DNA of 64,000 nt from JAEUIV01 sp033763795 (GTDB lineage Bacteria > Planctomycetota > Phycisphaerae > Phycisphaerales > UBA1924): contig JANRJV010000011.1 of assembly GCA_033763795.1 (NCBI GenBank), forward strand, positions 99,645 through 163,644. The letters are read 5' to 3'. The notes beneath the pieces are model-generated. The model was not told where the DNA came from. It saw only the letters and a program-made list of their open reading frames with translations, and did no database searches. Below, piece after piece: positions 26,120 to 34,997 of the stretch. The translations under genes and the position numbers were made by a program. Every line of letters begins with the position of its first letter. Within the stretch, counting starts at the first letter, position 1.

Positions 26120-28603
26120 ATGCCCGACGCCCCGACCGCCAGCCCGGGATCTTCCGACGCAGCCGCCACCCCCCCGGCCGCCGCGCCGTCATCGCGCGGC
26201 TGGCGCGACGCCTGGCAGATCCCCACCGCCATCCTCGCCATCGCCCTCGTCGCCAGCGGCGTCGCCCTCCTCGTCAGCCGCGCCCCGGGCCCCGACTACG
26301 AAGCCGTGCTCCACGACGTCGAAACGCTCATCGAGCGACAGGAGCCCGCCCGCGCGCTCGACCTCCTCAACGGACCCATCACCCTCGAACTGGGACAGCC
26401 CGGCGCCCCCGAAGACGTCCGCGGCCGCTTCCACGCCCTCCGAGGCGAAGCCCTCTTCCTCACCTTCCGCACCGGCGCGCCCGACATGAAGTCCGAAGCC
26501 GCCAAACGCAACAACGAGAACACCCTCAAGGAGTTCGAAGAGGCCGAGCACCGCGACCACGCCCTCCTCACGCCCCGCCGCGAACGCTTCATCGCCGAGA
26601 CCCTACTCGACCTCCGCCGCTACGAGGAAGCCCTCGACAAGATCCGCCACCTCCCCGAAGACGTCGCCACGCAGCGCCGCGATCTGCTCCGCCGCCTCAT
26701 CGAGGAAACCGGCCGCGGCACACGCACCGACCGCGACCTCTCGAACGAGGCCCTCGCCGCCCTCGCGGAAGATGAAGGCCTCGCCGACGCCGACCGGCTC
26801 TGGATCGCCCTCCGCCGCGCCCGCGCCATGATGGGACGGGGCGAGGCCGACGGAGTGATCGATCTCCTGCTCCCCGAACTGCAGCGCTCGGGCGACGCCG
26901 GCGGCCTCGAGGCCGGCGACGTCCACCTCATGCTGGGCCGCGCCTACCTCATGTCAGGCGACATCCCCCGCGCCAGCCGACACCTCTCCGAAGCCGAGAC
27001 CCTCCTCCCCCCCGGGAACGAGCGAGGCGGCGAGGTCGAGGTCGGTCTCGCCAAGGTCGCCCAGGCCCAGGGAGACATCGAAGAAGCCCGCGACCGCTAC
27101 GCCACCGTCATCGAGCGCTACCCGGGCTCGGACGCCCACAGCTTCGCGCTCCTGGGGCTGGGGGAGGCCGAGGCCGACACGGGCCAGACCGCCGCCTCCA
27201 TCGCCGCCTTCAGAGAGCTCGCCGCCGACATCCGCGGCCGCGGCCTGCCCCCCTCGCTCTCCATCGAAGAGATCGCCGCCAGCGTCGAGCAGCGCCACCG
27301 CGCCGCCATCGTCAACGTCGACCTCCCCGCCGCCCTCGCCTACGCCCAGATCATGATCGACCTCTACCCCCCCGAGAGCACCCCCGCCGGAGCGCTCATC
27401 CGCCTCGCCGAGACCCACCGCGCCCTCGCCGAAGAGGCCACGGGCGAAGTCGCCGAAGGCGAGAGCCTCACCCGCCTCCTCTCGCTCCCCCCCGACCGCC
27501 TCGAGCAGGCCCGCACAAACCTCGCCGCCGCCGGCGAGGCCTACCTCAAGCACTCCGCCGCCGCCATGGTCGAGTCCGCCGAGGCCGCCTCCGCCTCGGC
27601 GTGGCTCGCCGCCGACTGCTTCGACCGCGCGGGCGACCAGGAACGCGCCATCCGCCTCTTCTCCGACTACGTCGACCGCCGCCGCAACGACCCGCGCTAT
27701 CTCGAGGGCAAGTACCGCCTCGCCCGCTGCTTCCAGGCCCGCAACGACTACGCCGCCGCCATCTCCCTCTTCGAGGAGATCATCAAGGCCAACTCCACCT
27801 CCGACGAGGCCTACCGCAGCTACGTCCCGCTCGCCCAGTGCTACCTCCTGCAGTCCTCCGACGCCGACGCCGAAAAGGCCGAGCGACTGCTCCTCCAGGT
27901 GCTCGACGGCCGCATGTTCAGCCCCGAAGCGCCGCAGTTCCGCCGCGCCCTCATCGAGCTGGGCCAGCTCTACCTCCGCGTGGGCCGCTACCCCGACGCC
28001 ATGATGCGCCTGGCCGAGGCCATCGAGCGCTACCCCGCCGCCGTCGAGCTCCCCCGCCTGAAGTTCGACCTCGCCGACGCCTGCCGACTCTCCGCCGCCC
28101 AGCTCCGTCAGCAGTTGAACGCCGCCATGCCCCTCTCGGCACGCTCCGAGCTCGAGGCCCTCCGCGTCGAACGGCTCCGCCGCGCACTGGGCCTCTACGA
28201 AGAAGTCCGCGCCGCGCTCGACGGCCGCGACCCCGCAAAGCTCTCCCCCATCCAGACCATGCTCCTTCGCAACGCCGTCCTCTACCGCGGCGACTGCGCC
28301 TTCGACCTGGGCGACTACGACACCGCCATCCGCCACTACGACGCCGCCGCACAGCGTTTCGGCAACGACCCCGGATCACTCGTCCCCATGGTCCAGATCG
28401 TCAACTGCTACGCCGCCCAGGGCCGATGGCCCGAAGCCCGCACCGCCCACGAGCGCGCCAGGTCCCGCCTCAAGGAGCTCCCCCCCGAGGCCTGGCAGCA
28501 CGCCACCGTCCCCATGGACCGCGAGCGCTGGGAAAAATGGCTCGACGCCTCCATGCGCATCTCCGAAGAACGCGCCGCCGCCGACCAGCCGCCCCCCGGC
28601 TGA
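26120..28603 (+). CDS. Membrane-anchored tetratricopeptide-repeat protein
   Basis: The 827-residue protein has a Pro/Ala-rich cytoplasmic start, one membrane helix (about 32-53, AWQIPTAILAIALVASGVALLV) and then almost 750 residues of helical repeats with TPR spacing. Clear units are LDLLNGPI, LMLGRAYLMSGDIPRASRHL, GLAKVAQAQGDIEEARDRYATVIERYPG, AADCFDRAGDQERAIRLFSDYV, YRLARCFQARNDYAAAISLFEEII and RGDCAFDLGDYDTAIRHYDAAAQRF. TPR arrays bind peptides or other proteins, and this one should face the periplasm. It is transcribed divergently from the minus-strand trio and lies 143 bases before flgN. A flagellar or pilus scaffolding role is possible but unproven. Confidence 0.85.
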   Translation: MPDAPTASPGSSDAAATPPAAAPSSRGWRDAWQIPTAILAIALVASGVALLVSRAPGPDYEAVLHDVETLIERQEPARALDLLNGPITLELGQPGAPEDVRGRFHALRGEALFLTFRTGAPDMKSEAAKRNNENTLKEFEEAEHRDHALLTPRRERFIAETLLDLRRYEEALDKIRHLPEDVATQRRDLLRRLIEETGRGTRTDRDLSNEALAALAEDEGLADADRLWIALRRARAMMGRGEADGVIDLLLPELQRSGDAGGLEAGDVHLMLGRAYLMSGDIPRASRHLSEAETLLPPGNERGGEVEVGLAKVAQAQGDIEEARDRYATVIERYPGSDAHSFALLGLGEAEADTGQTAASIAAFRELAADIRGRGLPPSLSIEEIAASVEQRHRAAIVNVDLPAALAYAQIMIDLYPPESTPAGALIRLAETHRALAEEATGEVAEGESLTRLLSLPPDRLEQARTNLAAAGEAYLKHSAAAMVESAEAASASAWLAADCFDRAGDQERAIRLFSDYVDRRRNDPRYLEGKYRLARCFQARNDYAAAISLFEEIIKANSTSDEAYRSYVPLAQCYLLQSSDADAEKAERLLLQVLDGRMFSPEAPQFRRALIELGQLYLRVGRYPDAMMRLAEAIERYPAAVELPRLKFDLADACRLSAAQLRQQLNAAMPLSARSELEALRVERLRRALGLYEEVRAALDGRDPAKLSPIQTMLLRNAVLYRGDCAFDLGDYDTAIRHYDAAAQRFGNDPGSLVPMVQIVNCYAAQGRWPEARTAHERARSRLKELPPEAWQHATVPMDRERWEKWLDASMRISEERAAADQPPPG

Positions 28604-28746
28604 CCCCCCGGCTGACCCCGCCTGAGGCGTTCACCCAGCCCGGATTTCTGCACACGCCCCGCCCGCCTGTCCGAGATACACCGGTCGGGAAGGCGACCGG
28701 ACCGGCGAGGTCCGTCGTCCATGGACATTCCCGCACCGAGGTCAGG

Positions 28747-29271
28747 ATGACCTTCCAGCCAGGCGCCCATCCTCAGCCCGCGGACCGCTCCGCGCACGCG
28801 GAACCAGCCGCCCCCGCCCCCGCCGACGCATGGGCCCCGCGCCTCGCCCGCATCCTCGACCGCCAGCGCGAGCTCTACGAGAGCCTCGCCTCCCTCTCCG
28901 AACAGCAGTCACGCTGCATCGAGTCCGACAGCACCGACGAGCTGCTCGCCGTCCTCGACGCGCGCCAGCGCATCATCACGCAGATCACCGCCGCCAACGA
29001 GGAAATCACACCCTTCGTCCAGGACTGGACCGCGCTCTCCGCCGCCCTCACCGAGCCGCAGCGGCTCCAGCTCCGCTCGCGCTTCGACGACGTCGCGCGC
29101 CTGGTCACCGCCATCGCCGCCCGCGATGAGGACGACCGCAAACGCCTCGAAGAGCGACGCTCCGCCGTCGGTCGCGAGATCGTCGGCCTCTCCCGAGGCC
29201 GCGAAGCCCTCGGTGCCTACGGCCGCCCCGGCGCGCCCCTCGACGCACGCTTCCAGGACCGCCGCGCATGA
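28747..29271 (+). CDS. flgN: FlgN-like flagellar export chaperone
   Basis: The ATG at 28747 has GAGG five bases upstream and gives 174 residues. After a disordered Pro/Ala/His-rich 30-residue start, the rest is a long helical hairpin. It has the FlgN-type opening LARILDRQRELYESLASLSEQQSRCIES...ELLAVLDARQRIITQITAANEEI. FlgN escorts the hook-filament junction proteins FlgK and FlgL to the export gate; neither substrate is encoded in this window. The assignment rests on length, helix pattern and position at the head of a flagellar locus. It overlaps the kinase gene by four bases. Confidence 0.75.
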   Translation: MTFQPGAHPQPADRSAHAEPAAPAPADAWAPRLARILDRQRELYESLASLSEQQSRCIESDSTDELLAVLDARQRIITQITAANEEITPFVQDWTALSAALTEPQRLQLRSRFDDVARLVTAIAARDEDDRKRLEERRSAVGREIVGLSRGREALGAYGRPGAPLDARFQDRRA

Positions 29272-30254
29272 GCCGCGCGGTGCTGGAACAGCCCCAGGCC
29301 CAGGCCCAGGCCCAGGCCACCCTCCGCGCCGCCAGCCCCGTGGACCTCGCGGAGCTCATCGCCTCCTTCAACGAAGTCACCGGCCGCCTCCAGGACACGC
29401 ACGAAGCCCTCCGCTCCGAGGTCGCCCGCCTCGAGGGAGAACTCCGCGAAGCCCAGGCCCAGCTCGGCCGCGCCCGCGAGCTCGCCGCCCTGGGCGAAAT
29501 GGCCGCCGGCATCGCGCACGAGGTCCGCAACCCCCTCGGCTCCATCAGGCTCTACGCCTCCATGCTCACGCAGGACCTCGCCGACCGCCCCGCCGAGCGT
29601 GCCGTCGCGCAGAAGATCGCCGCCGCCGTCTCGCGCCTCGACGCCGTCGTGGGCGATGTCCTCGCCTTCGCCCGCCCGCTCACCGTCCGCGGCGAGCTCC
29701 TCGAAGCCGCGCAGCTCATCCGCGAGAGCGTCGACGCCTGCGCCGACCTCTGGCCCCGCCACGGCGTCACCGTCCACCCGCCCCGCCGCGACCAGACCCT
29801 CTGGTGCGACCCGCTGCTCATGCAGCAGGCCATGGTCAACGTCCTGCGCAACGCCGCCGAGGCGCTCAGCGAATGCGGCGGGGGGAACATCTGGATCGAA
29901 TGCTCGCGCCGCCGCGTTGCCGACACCAGCGGCGAGCGACGCCCCATGTCCGTCCTCAGCGTCCGCGACGACGGGCCGGGCGTCCCCCAGTCCGTGCTCG
30001 AACGGGTCTTCAACCCCTTCTTCACCACCCGCCACACCGGCACCGGACTGGGCCTCGCCATCGTCCACAGAATCCTCGACGCCCACGGCGGCCGCGTCAG
30101 TATCCGCAACAACGGCGCCTCAAGCGCCGCCGGCGCCCCGCCGCGCGGCGCCACCGTCGAGTTCCTCATCCCCGCCCGCCACCACGACGTCGGCGGCAAC
30201 GAGGGGCACGCACGCCGTGAAACCGAACACGTCAACCAGCGGGAGGCAGCCTGA
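29268..30254 (+). CDS. Soluble histidine kinase of the FleS/FlrB type
   Basis: The 328-residue kinase has no membrane segment. A Gln-Ala repeat (10-17) and a coiled coil (about 25-72) lead into the dimerisation box GEMAAGIAHEVRNPLGS with phospho-accepting His84. The HATPase domain has N box NVLRNAAEALSE (near 193), G1 DDGPGVP and G2 GTGLGLAIVHR. No PAS domain is evident, so it probably senses a cytoplasmic assembly signal, as FleS/FlrB/FlgS kinases do in flagellar hierarchies. It lies immediately upstream of its likely partner, a sigma-54 activator, one base before that gene's start. The coiled coil may respond to protein contacts. Confidence 0.9.
   Translation: MSRAVLEQPQAQAQAQATLRAASPVDLAELIASFNEVTGRLQDTHEALRSEVARLEGELREAQAQLGRARELAALGEMAAGIAHEVRNPLGSIRLYASMLTQDLADRPAERAVAQKIAAAVSRLDAVVGDVLAFARPLTVRGELLEAAQLIRESVDACADLWPRHGVTVHPPRRDQTLWCDPLLMQQAMVNVLRNAAEALSECGGGNIWIECSRRRVADTSGERRPMSVLSVRDDGPGVPQSVLERVFNPFFTTRHTGTGLGLAIVHRILDAHGGRVSIRNNGASSAAGAPPRGATVEFLIPARHHDVGGNEGHARRETEHVNQREAA
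29295..29318 (+). repeat. Four CAGGCC hexanucleotide repeats in the kinase gene
   Basis: CAGGCC occurs four times in perfect tandem and encodes a Gln-Ala run near the kinase N-terminus. The unit is a multiple of three, so slippage would change linker length without breaking the frame. Confidence 0.9.
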
Positions 30255-31712
30255 ATGAGCACCATCCTCGTCGTCGATGACAAAGAAATGCTCCGCGACA
30301 GCGTGGCCGTCACGCTCCAGCGCGCCGGCTTCTCCGTCCTCTCCGCCGAAACAGGCGACCAGGCCCTCGAGGTCATCGCCCGCCGCCGACCGGAAGCCGT
30401 CGTCAGCGACCTCAAGATGCCCGGCCTCTCCGGGCTCGAACTCATCGAGAAAGCCCGCCAGATCGACGAAGACCTCCCCATCGTCCTCATGACCGCCTTC
30501 GGCACCATCCAGACCGCCGTGCAGGCCATGAAGCTCGGAGCCTTCGACTACATCACCAAGCCCTTCGAGGGCGACGAGCTCGTCATCGCCGTCAAGCGCG
30601 CCCTCGAGAACGGCCGGCTCAGGCGCGAGAACGCCGTCCTCCGCGCCGCCGCCGACGGGCCCGCCGCCGCCGCCGCCCCGGGCCTCCGCGGCGCCGCACG
30701 CATCATCGGCGACTCCGCCGCCATCCGCGCCGTCAAGGAAAAGCTCCCCGCCATCGCCGGCTCCAACCTCACCGTCCTCATCGCCGGCGAGTCGGGCACC
30801 GGAAAGGAAGTCCTCGCCCGCGCCATCCACGAGATGGGCCCCCGCGAGGGACGCCCCTTCCTCGCCATGAACTGCGCCGCCATGAGCGAGTCGCTCCTCG
30901 AGTCCGAGCTTTTCGGCCACGAGAAAGGCGCCTTCACAGGCGCCGACCGCCTCCGCAAGGGCCGCTTCGAGCTCTCCCACGAGGGAACGCTCCTCCTCGA
31001 CGAGGTCAGCGAGGTCCGCCCGCAGATCCAGGCAAAGCTCCTCCGCGTCCTCCAGGAACGCTCCTTCGAGCGCGTCGGCTCCAGCACCACCATCAGCGTC
31101 GACGTTCGCGTCATCGCCACCACCAACCGCGAGCTTGAACGCGAAGTCGCCGAGGGTGGCTTCCGCCAGGACCTCTTCTTCAGGCTCAACGTCCTGCCCG
31201 TCCGCCTGCCGCCTCTGCGCGAGAGGCTCGAAGACGTCCCGGTCCTCGCCGCCCACTTCGTGGAGAACGTCTGCCGCCGCGAGGGCCGCCACGTCAAGAA
31301 GCTCACCGTCTCCGCCATCGACCTCCTCTGCGCCTACGCCTGGCCCGGCAACGTCCGCGAGCTCCAGAACCTCTGCGAGCGCGCCGTCGTCCTCAGCCCC
31401 GGAGAGGAGATCGAGGCGGATCTCATCCGCGGCTGGATCGCCCCCGCCGCCCCGCACCACGCCCCGTCGCTCACCCCCCGCACCGTCAGCCACGCCTCCG
31501 CATCGTTCATCGAGGCCGCCCCCTTCCGCGCCGCCCTCACTCCCCACCTCAAGCCCCTCTCCGACATCGAGCGCGAGGTCATCGTCGAGACCCTCAACAA
31601 GTTCAACGGCCACCGCGTCAAGACCGCCAAGGCCCTGGGCATCGGCGTCCGCACCCTGGGCCTCAAGCTCAAGAAGTGGAAGCAGGAAAAGCTCGTCGCC
31701 GAATCGCTCTGA
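30255..31712 (+). CDS. Sigma-54-dependent response regulator of the FleR/FlrC/FlgR type
   Basis: The 485-residue protein has three domains. The receiver covers 1-120, with Asp8-Asp9, phospho-acceptor Asp52, Thr near 79 and Lys in ITKPFEG. A central AAA+ domain (about 145-385) has Walker A GESGTGKE, the sigma-54 contact loop GAFTGA and Walker B GTLLLDEV. A Fis-type helix-turn-helix forms the C-terminus (about 450-480). The intact GAFTGA loop means it should activate RNA polymerase carrying RpoN. In polar-flagellate bacteria such regulators drive rod, hook and ring genes. The gene follows the kinase directly and precedes flgB. RpoN itself is not in the window. Confidence 0.95.
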   Translation: MSTILVVDDKEMLRDSVAVTLQRAGFSVLSAETGDQALEVIARRRPEAVVSDLKMPGLSGLELIEKARQIDEDLPIVLMTAFGTIQTAVQAMKLGAFDYITKPFEGDELVIAVKRALENGRLRRENAVLRAAADGPAAAAAPGLRGAARIIGDSAAIRAVKEKLPAIAGSNLTVLIAGESGTGKEVLARAIHEMGPREGRPFLAMNCAAMSESLLESELFGHEKGAFTGADRLRKGRFELSHEGTLLLDEVSEVRPQIQAKLLRVLQERSFERVGSSTTISVDVRVIATTNRELEREVAEGGFRQDLFFRLNVLPVRLPPLRERLEDVPVLAAHFVENVCRREGRHVKKLTVSAIDLLCAYAWPGNVRELQNLCERAVVLSPGEEIEADLIRGWIAPAAPHHAPSLTPRTVSHASASFIEAAPFRAALTPHLKPLSDIEREVIVETLNKFNGHRVKTAKALGIGVRTLGLKLKKWKQEKLVAESL

Positions 31713-31741
31713 CGAGCGCCGACTCACCGCCGCCTTCAGTC

Positions 31742-31756
31742 CGGCAAGCGGTTTGC
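31742..31756 (+). promoter_or_regulatory. Possible -24/-12 sigma-54 promoter before flgB
   Basis: CGGCAAGCGGTTTGC matches the TGGCAC-N5-TTGC consensus at 13 of 15 positions (counting the five free ones as matches) and has the required GG-N10-GC spacing. It follows a sigma-54 activator gene. However, transcription would begin near 31768, two bases before the flgB ATG and downstream of the AAAGG ribosome binding site. That would make a leaderless message, so this could be chance. Confidence 0.35.
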
Positions 31757-31769
31757 GAAAGGTCGCGCA

Positions 31770-32204
31770 ATGTTCATCAGCGGCATCACCGACACCGGCG
31801 CCCTGCCCGTCCTCGAAAAGACCGTCCAGTTCGCCGCGCGCCGCCACGAGCTCATCGCCCACAACATCGCCAACCTCTCCACCCCGAACTTCCAGCCCCG
31901 CGACGTCTCCGTCACCGGCTTCCAGGCCGCCCTCGCCGAGGCCGTCGACCGCCGCCGCGCAAGGGCCGCCGGCCGCGGCCCGCTCGACTTCCCCGGCACG
32001 CGCGAAGTGCGCCCCACCGCGCAGGGACTGCGCCTCCGCCCCATGTCGCCTTCACACAACGTCCTCTTCCACGACCGCAACAACCGCGACCTCGAGCGCA
32101 CCATGCAGGACATGGTCGAGAACCTCACCGCCTTCCGCGCGGCATCAGACTTGCTCAAGAACAGGATGGATCTCCTCAACGCCGCCATCCGCGAGCGGCC
32201 CTGA
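31770..32204 (+). CDS. flgB: Flagellar proximal rod protein FlgB
   Basis: The 144-residue protein shows the rod-protein N-terminal signature HELIAHNIANLSTPNFQPRD (the Asn-Ile-Ala-Asn..Thr-Pro box of axial proteins). Its C-terminal heptad helix is ENLTAFRAASDLLKNRMDLLNAAI, as expected for FlgB. FlgB connects the export gate and FliE to the rod in the periplasm and is secreted without a cleaved signal. AAAGG lies about 8 bases before the ATG, and the distance to the Asn-Ile-Ala-Asn box fits the family. It heads the flgB-flgC-fliE group. Confidence 0.95.
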   Translation: MFISGITDTGALPVLEKTVQFAARRHELIAHNIANLSTPNFQPRDVSVTGFQAALAEAVDRRRARAAGRGPLDFPGTREVRPTAQGLRLRPMSPSHNVLFHDRNNRDLERTMQDMVENLTAFRAASDLLKNRMDLLNAAIRERP

Positions 32205-32274
32205 TCCGACGAACGCACGCGAAGCGAGCACGGGAGCATGACCGGCCGGAACCCGGCCGCGAACGGAGCACACG

Positions 32275-32706
32275 GTGTACGGCGTACTCGACATCTCGGT
32301 CAGCGGAATGGTCGCACAGCGCGTCCGAATGGACACCATCGCCGCCAACCTCGCCAACCGCGACACCATCCTCGACGCGGAGGGAAACCCAAACCCCTTC
32401 CGCCGCCGCAGCGTCATCTTCACCCCGGGCGACCCCGACGCCACCTCCGACCGCGCCCGCCAGCTGGGCGTCCACGTCTCAGCCATCGAAGAGGACCAGG
32501 GAGACTTCCGCAAGGTCTGGGACCCCGACAGCCCCTACGCCCGCCCCGTCGGCACCCCCGACGCCGGCTACGTCTACTTCCCCAACGTCGATTCCGTCAC
32601 CGAGAACATCAACGCCGTCGACGCCGTCCGCGCCTACGAGGCCAACGTGGCGGCGGCCGAAGCCACCAAGAGCATGCTCGCCCAGGCCCTGCGCCTGATC
32701 GCCTGA
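32275..32706 (+). CDS. flgC: Flagellar proximal rod protein FlgC
   Basis: Starting at GTG 32275, the 143-residue protein has the FlgC signature LDISVSGMVAQRVRMDTIAANLANRDT. Its C-terminus carries the conserved Tyr/Pro-Asn-Val-Asp segment YFPNVDSVTENINAVDAVRAYEANVAAAEATKSM. These paired terminal helices form the axial coiled coil of the rod. The usual Thr-Thr in the N-box is replaced by Arg-Asp-Thr, a mild variation. It follows flgB by 70 bases. Confidence 0.95.
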   Translation: MYGVLDISVSGMVAQRVRMDTIAANLANRDTILDAEGNPNPFRRRSVIFTPGDPDATSDRARQLGVHVSAIEEDQGDFRKVWDPDSPYARPVGTPDAGYVYFPNVDSVTENINAVDAVRAYEANVAAAEATKSMLAQALRLIA

Positions 32707-32762
32707 CCCCCATCGGACCGATCTCACATAGGCCCTGATCTCGGGCGGAGCCGAACGCAGCG

Positions 32763-33089
32763 ATGATTGACCCGATCGGCATGCTGGGACCCAACCGCGC
32801 AGCCGGCCTCACGCCGCGCACCGACGTCGCCGCCCCCGCCGGCCCCGGCCAGACCGAGGGCCAGGGCCCCGTCAGCTTCAAAGACCTCCTCATGAAGAAC
32901 CTCGGAGAGGTCAACGAGCTCCAGAAGGACGCCACCAGCGCCATCGAGGACCTGCAGACCGGCCGCCGCAACGACGTCGAGAGCGTCCTCATCGCCACCG
33001 CAAAGGCCGACACCGCCTTCCGCATGCTGCTCGCCGTCCGCAACAAGATGATGGACGCCTACGAAGAGATCAAGCAGATCCGCGTCTGA
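32763..33089 (+). CDS. fliE: Flagellar MS-ring/rod junction protein FliE
   Basis: The 108-residue protein ends in the FliE signature: SFKDLLMKNLGEVNELQKDA, DVESVLIATAKADTAFRMLLAVRNKMMDAYEEIKQIRV. FliE joins the MS ring to the rod and is the first protein exported by the flagellar gate. The N-terminal 35 residues are disordered and Pro/Ala-rich. It is the last gene of the flgB-flgC-fliE group and is followed by two perfect hairpins before fliF. Confidence 0.95.
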   Translation: MIDPIGMLGPNRAAGLTPRTDVAAPAGPGQTEGQGPVSFKDLLMKNLGEVNELQKDATSAIEDLQTGRRNDVESVLIATAKADTAFRMLLAVRNKMMDAYEEIKQIRV

Positions 33090-33111
33090 CGCCGTCCTGC
33101 GCTCCCGCCCC

Positions 33112-33156
33112 CCGGGCCCTGACGGCCCGGCGTTGACCGCCCGGCGCCCCCGGGCG
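33112..33156 (+). other. Two perfect hairpins between fliE and fliF
   Basis: CCGGGCC-CTGAC-GGCCCGG (33112-33130) and CGCCCGG-CGCCC-CCGGGCG (33138-33156) are perfect 7-bp stems with five-base loops. TTCTCCCCC follows the second. The U-run is too poor for a confident terminator, so an RNA-processing, stability or weak termination element that separates flgB-flgC-fliE from fliF is equally likely. fliF then has its own strong GGAGG ribosome binding site. Confidence 0.5.
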
Positions 33157-33287
33157 TTCTCCCCCGTCCCCAACTTTCAAGACCCCCGCGCCACGCGACC
33201 GAAACGGAAGGTGTTCCGGCCTCGGCGTTGTGCCGTGCGCCGGAACGGTGCGCGGAGCGCGCCGCCAGCGGGCACGGAGGCTCGGCG

Positions 33288-34982
33288 ATGGAACCCCTTC
33301 GACGCGCGATGACGCAGGTGTGGGCCGTGGTGTCCAAGATGACGCCCACTCAGAAGCTCCTCATCGGCGCCGTCGCCGTCATCCTCGTCATGACGCTCTT
33401 CCTCGTCCAGCTCTACACGGGCCGGCCCTCCATGGTCGCGCTCATGCCCGGCGCATCGGGCGAGCAGCAGCAGGCCGCCGTCCGCTACATCCAGGCCGCC
33501 GGATTCGAGTACGAGACCCGCGAGGGACAGATCTACGTCCCCGTCGGCTCGCAGCGCGTCATCCTCGCCCAGATGGCCGAGAACAACGCCATGCCCGGCG
33601 ACTCGCGCATCCTCTTCGACAACCTCATCAACAAGCAGTCCTGGACCATGAGCCAGCGGCAGAACCAGCAGCTCGAGGTCATCGCCGTCCAGAACGAGCT
33701 CTCCGCCATCATCTCACGCATGTCGGGCGTCAAGTCCGCCAGCGTCATCCTCAACATCCCCGAGAAACGCTCGCTGGGCCAGCCCTCCGCCGAGCCCTCC
33801 GCCTCCGCCACCATCTTCCCCACCCGACCGCTCACCTCCGACACCGTCGACAGCATCGCCCACCTCGTCGCCGGATCCCGGGGCCTCGACCCCAAGAACG
33901 TCCGCGTCATCGACGCCTCCACCAACCGCCAGTACCGCGCCCGCGACGAAGACAACATGACCGCCTCGACCTACCTCGAGTTCGTCGCCGCCGTCGAGTC
34001 CCGCAAGCAGTCCCAGATCCACGAGATGCTCGCCGCATACATCCCCGGCGTCATCGTCACCGTCCACGCACAGGTCGACGTCACCCGCCGCCGCACCGAG
34101 ACCAAGAGCGTCCTCCCCGAGGGCAAGGGCTCCGCCTCCCTCCTCGCCGCCGAAACCACCACCACCCGCGAAGACCGCTCCGCCTCATCCGGGGGCGAGC
34201 CCGGCCCGCGCAGCAACACCCGCGAAGACATCACCGGGCTCGGCGGCGCCGCACCACCCGCCAGCAAGGAAGCCACCAGCGACTCGCAGTTCAACACCGA
34301 GTTCGGCCGAGAGGTCCGCGTCGTCGAAGATCCCCGAGGCAACCCCACAAAGATCAACGCCGTCGTCAACATCCCCCGCAGCTACTTCGCCGAGGTCTGG
34401 CGCACCCGCCAGCCCGCCGCCAACGCCGCCAACGCCGCCCCCAACGCCCCCGCCGCCGAGCCCACCGACAACGACCTCCAGCCCATCGTCGACGCCGAGA
34501 CCGCCCGCATCAAGCGCGAGGTCGAGCTCCAGATCGACACCTCCGCCGGCGCCGAAACAACCCGCGGCGAGGTCCAGGTCTCAATGGTCCCGCTCACCAT
34601 CCCGACCGCCTCCGCCGCGCCCCAGTCCGCCTCCATGCTGGGCATCCCCACGGGCACGCTCGCCGTCGACGGCCTCGTCCGCACCGTGGGCCTGGGCGCC
34701 CTCGCCGTCGTCGCACTGGGCATGGTCGTCATGACCGCCATGCGCGCCAGCAAACGCGAGCCGCTCCCCACCGCCGCCGAGCTCGTCGGAGTGCCCCCCG
34801 CGCTCGAGGGAGACGCGGACCTCATCGGAGAGGCCGGTGAGGCCGACTCCGCCCTCCAGGGCCTCGAACTTTCCGAAGACGAGCTCCGCACCCAGAAGGT
34901 CAGCGAGCAGGTCGCCGAGATGGTCAAGGAAAAGCCGCAGGACGCAGCACGCCTCGTCGGACGCTGGATCGCCGGCACGTGA
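33288..34982 (+). CDS. fliF: Flagellar MS-ring protein FliF
   Basis: I place the start at ATG 33288, with GGAGG seven bases upstream, giving 564 residues; the longer reading from 33228 is less likely. Two membrane helices bracket the protein: LLIGAVAVILVMTLFLVQL (about 23-41) and TVGLGALAVVALGMVVMTAM (about 485-504). Between them are the ring-building motifs, including PGDSRILFDNLINKQSW-type and SVILNIPEKRSLG segments and the Gly/Ser-rich loop (about 280-350). The C-terminal tail after the second helix (about 505-564) should bind FliG. FliF forms the ring that houses the export gate. Confidence 0.95.
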   Translation: MEPLRRAMTQVWAVVSKMTPTQKLLIGAVAVILVMTLFLVQLYTGRPSMVALMPGASGEQQQAAVRYIQAAGFEYETREGQIYVPVGSQRVILAQMAENNAMPGDSRILFDNLINKQSWTMSQRQNQQLEVIAVQNELSAIISRMSGVKSASVILNIPEKRSLGQPSAEPSASATIFPTRPLTSDTVDSIAHLVAGSRGLDPKNVRVIDASTNRQYRARDEDNMTASTYLEFVAAVESRKQSQIHEMLAAYIPGVIVTVHAQVDVTRRRTETKSVLPEGKGSASLLAAETTTTREDRSASSGGEPGPRSNTREDITGLGGAAPPASKEATSDSQFNTEFGREVRVVEDPRGNPTKINAVVNIPRSYFAEVWRTRQPAANAANAAPNAPAAEPTDNDLQPIVDAETARIKREVELQIDTSAGAETTRGEVQVSMVPLTIPTASAAPQSASMLGIPTGTLAVDGLVRTVGLGALAVVALGMVVMTAMRASKREPLPTAAELVGVPPALEGDADLIGEAGEADSALQGLELSEDELRTQKVSEQVAEMVKEKPQDAARLVGRWIAGT

Positions 34983-34997
34983 AGCGCGGGAGACGCA

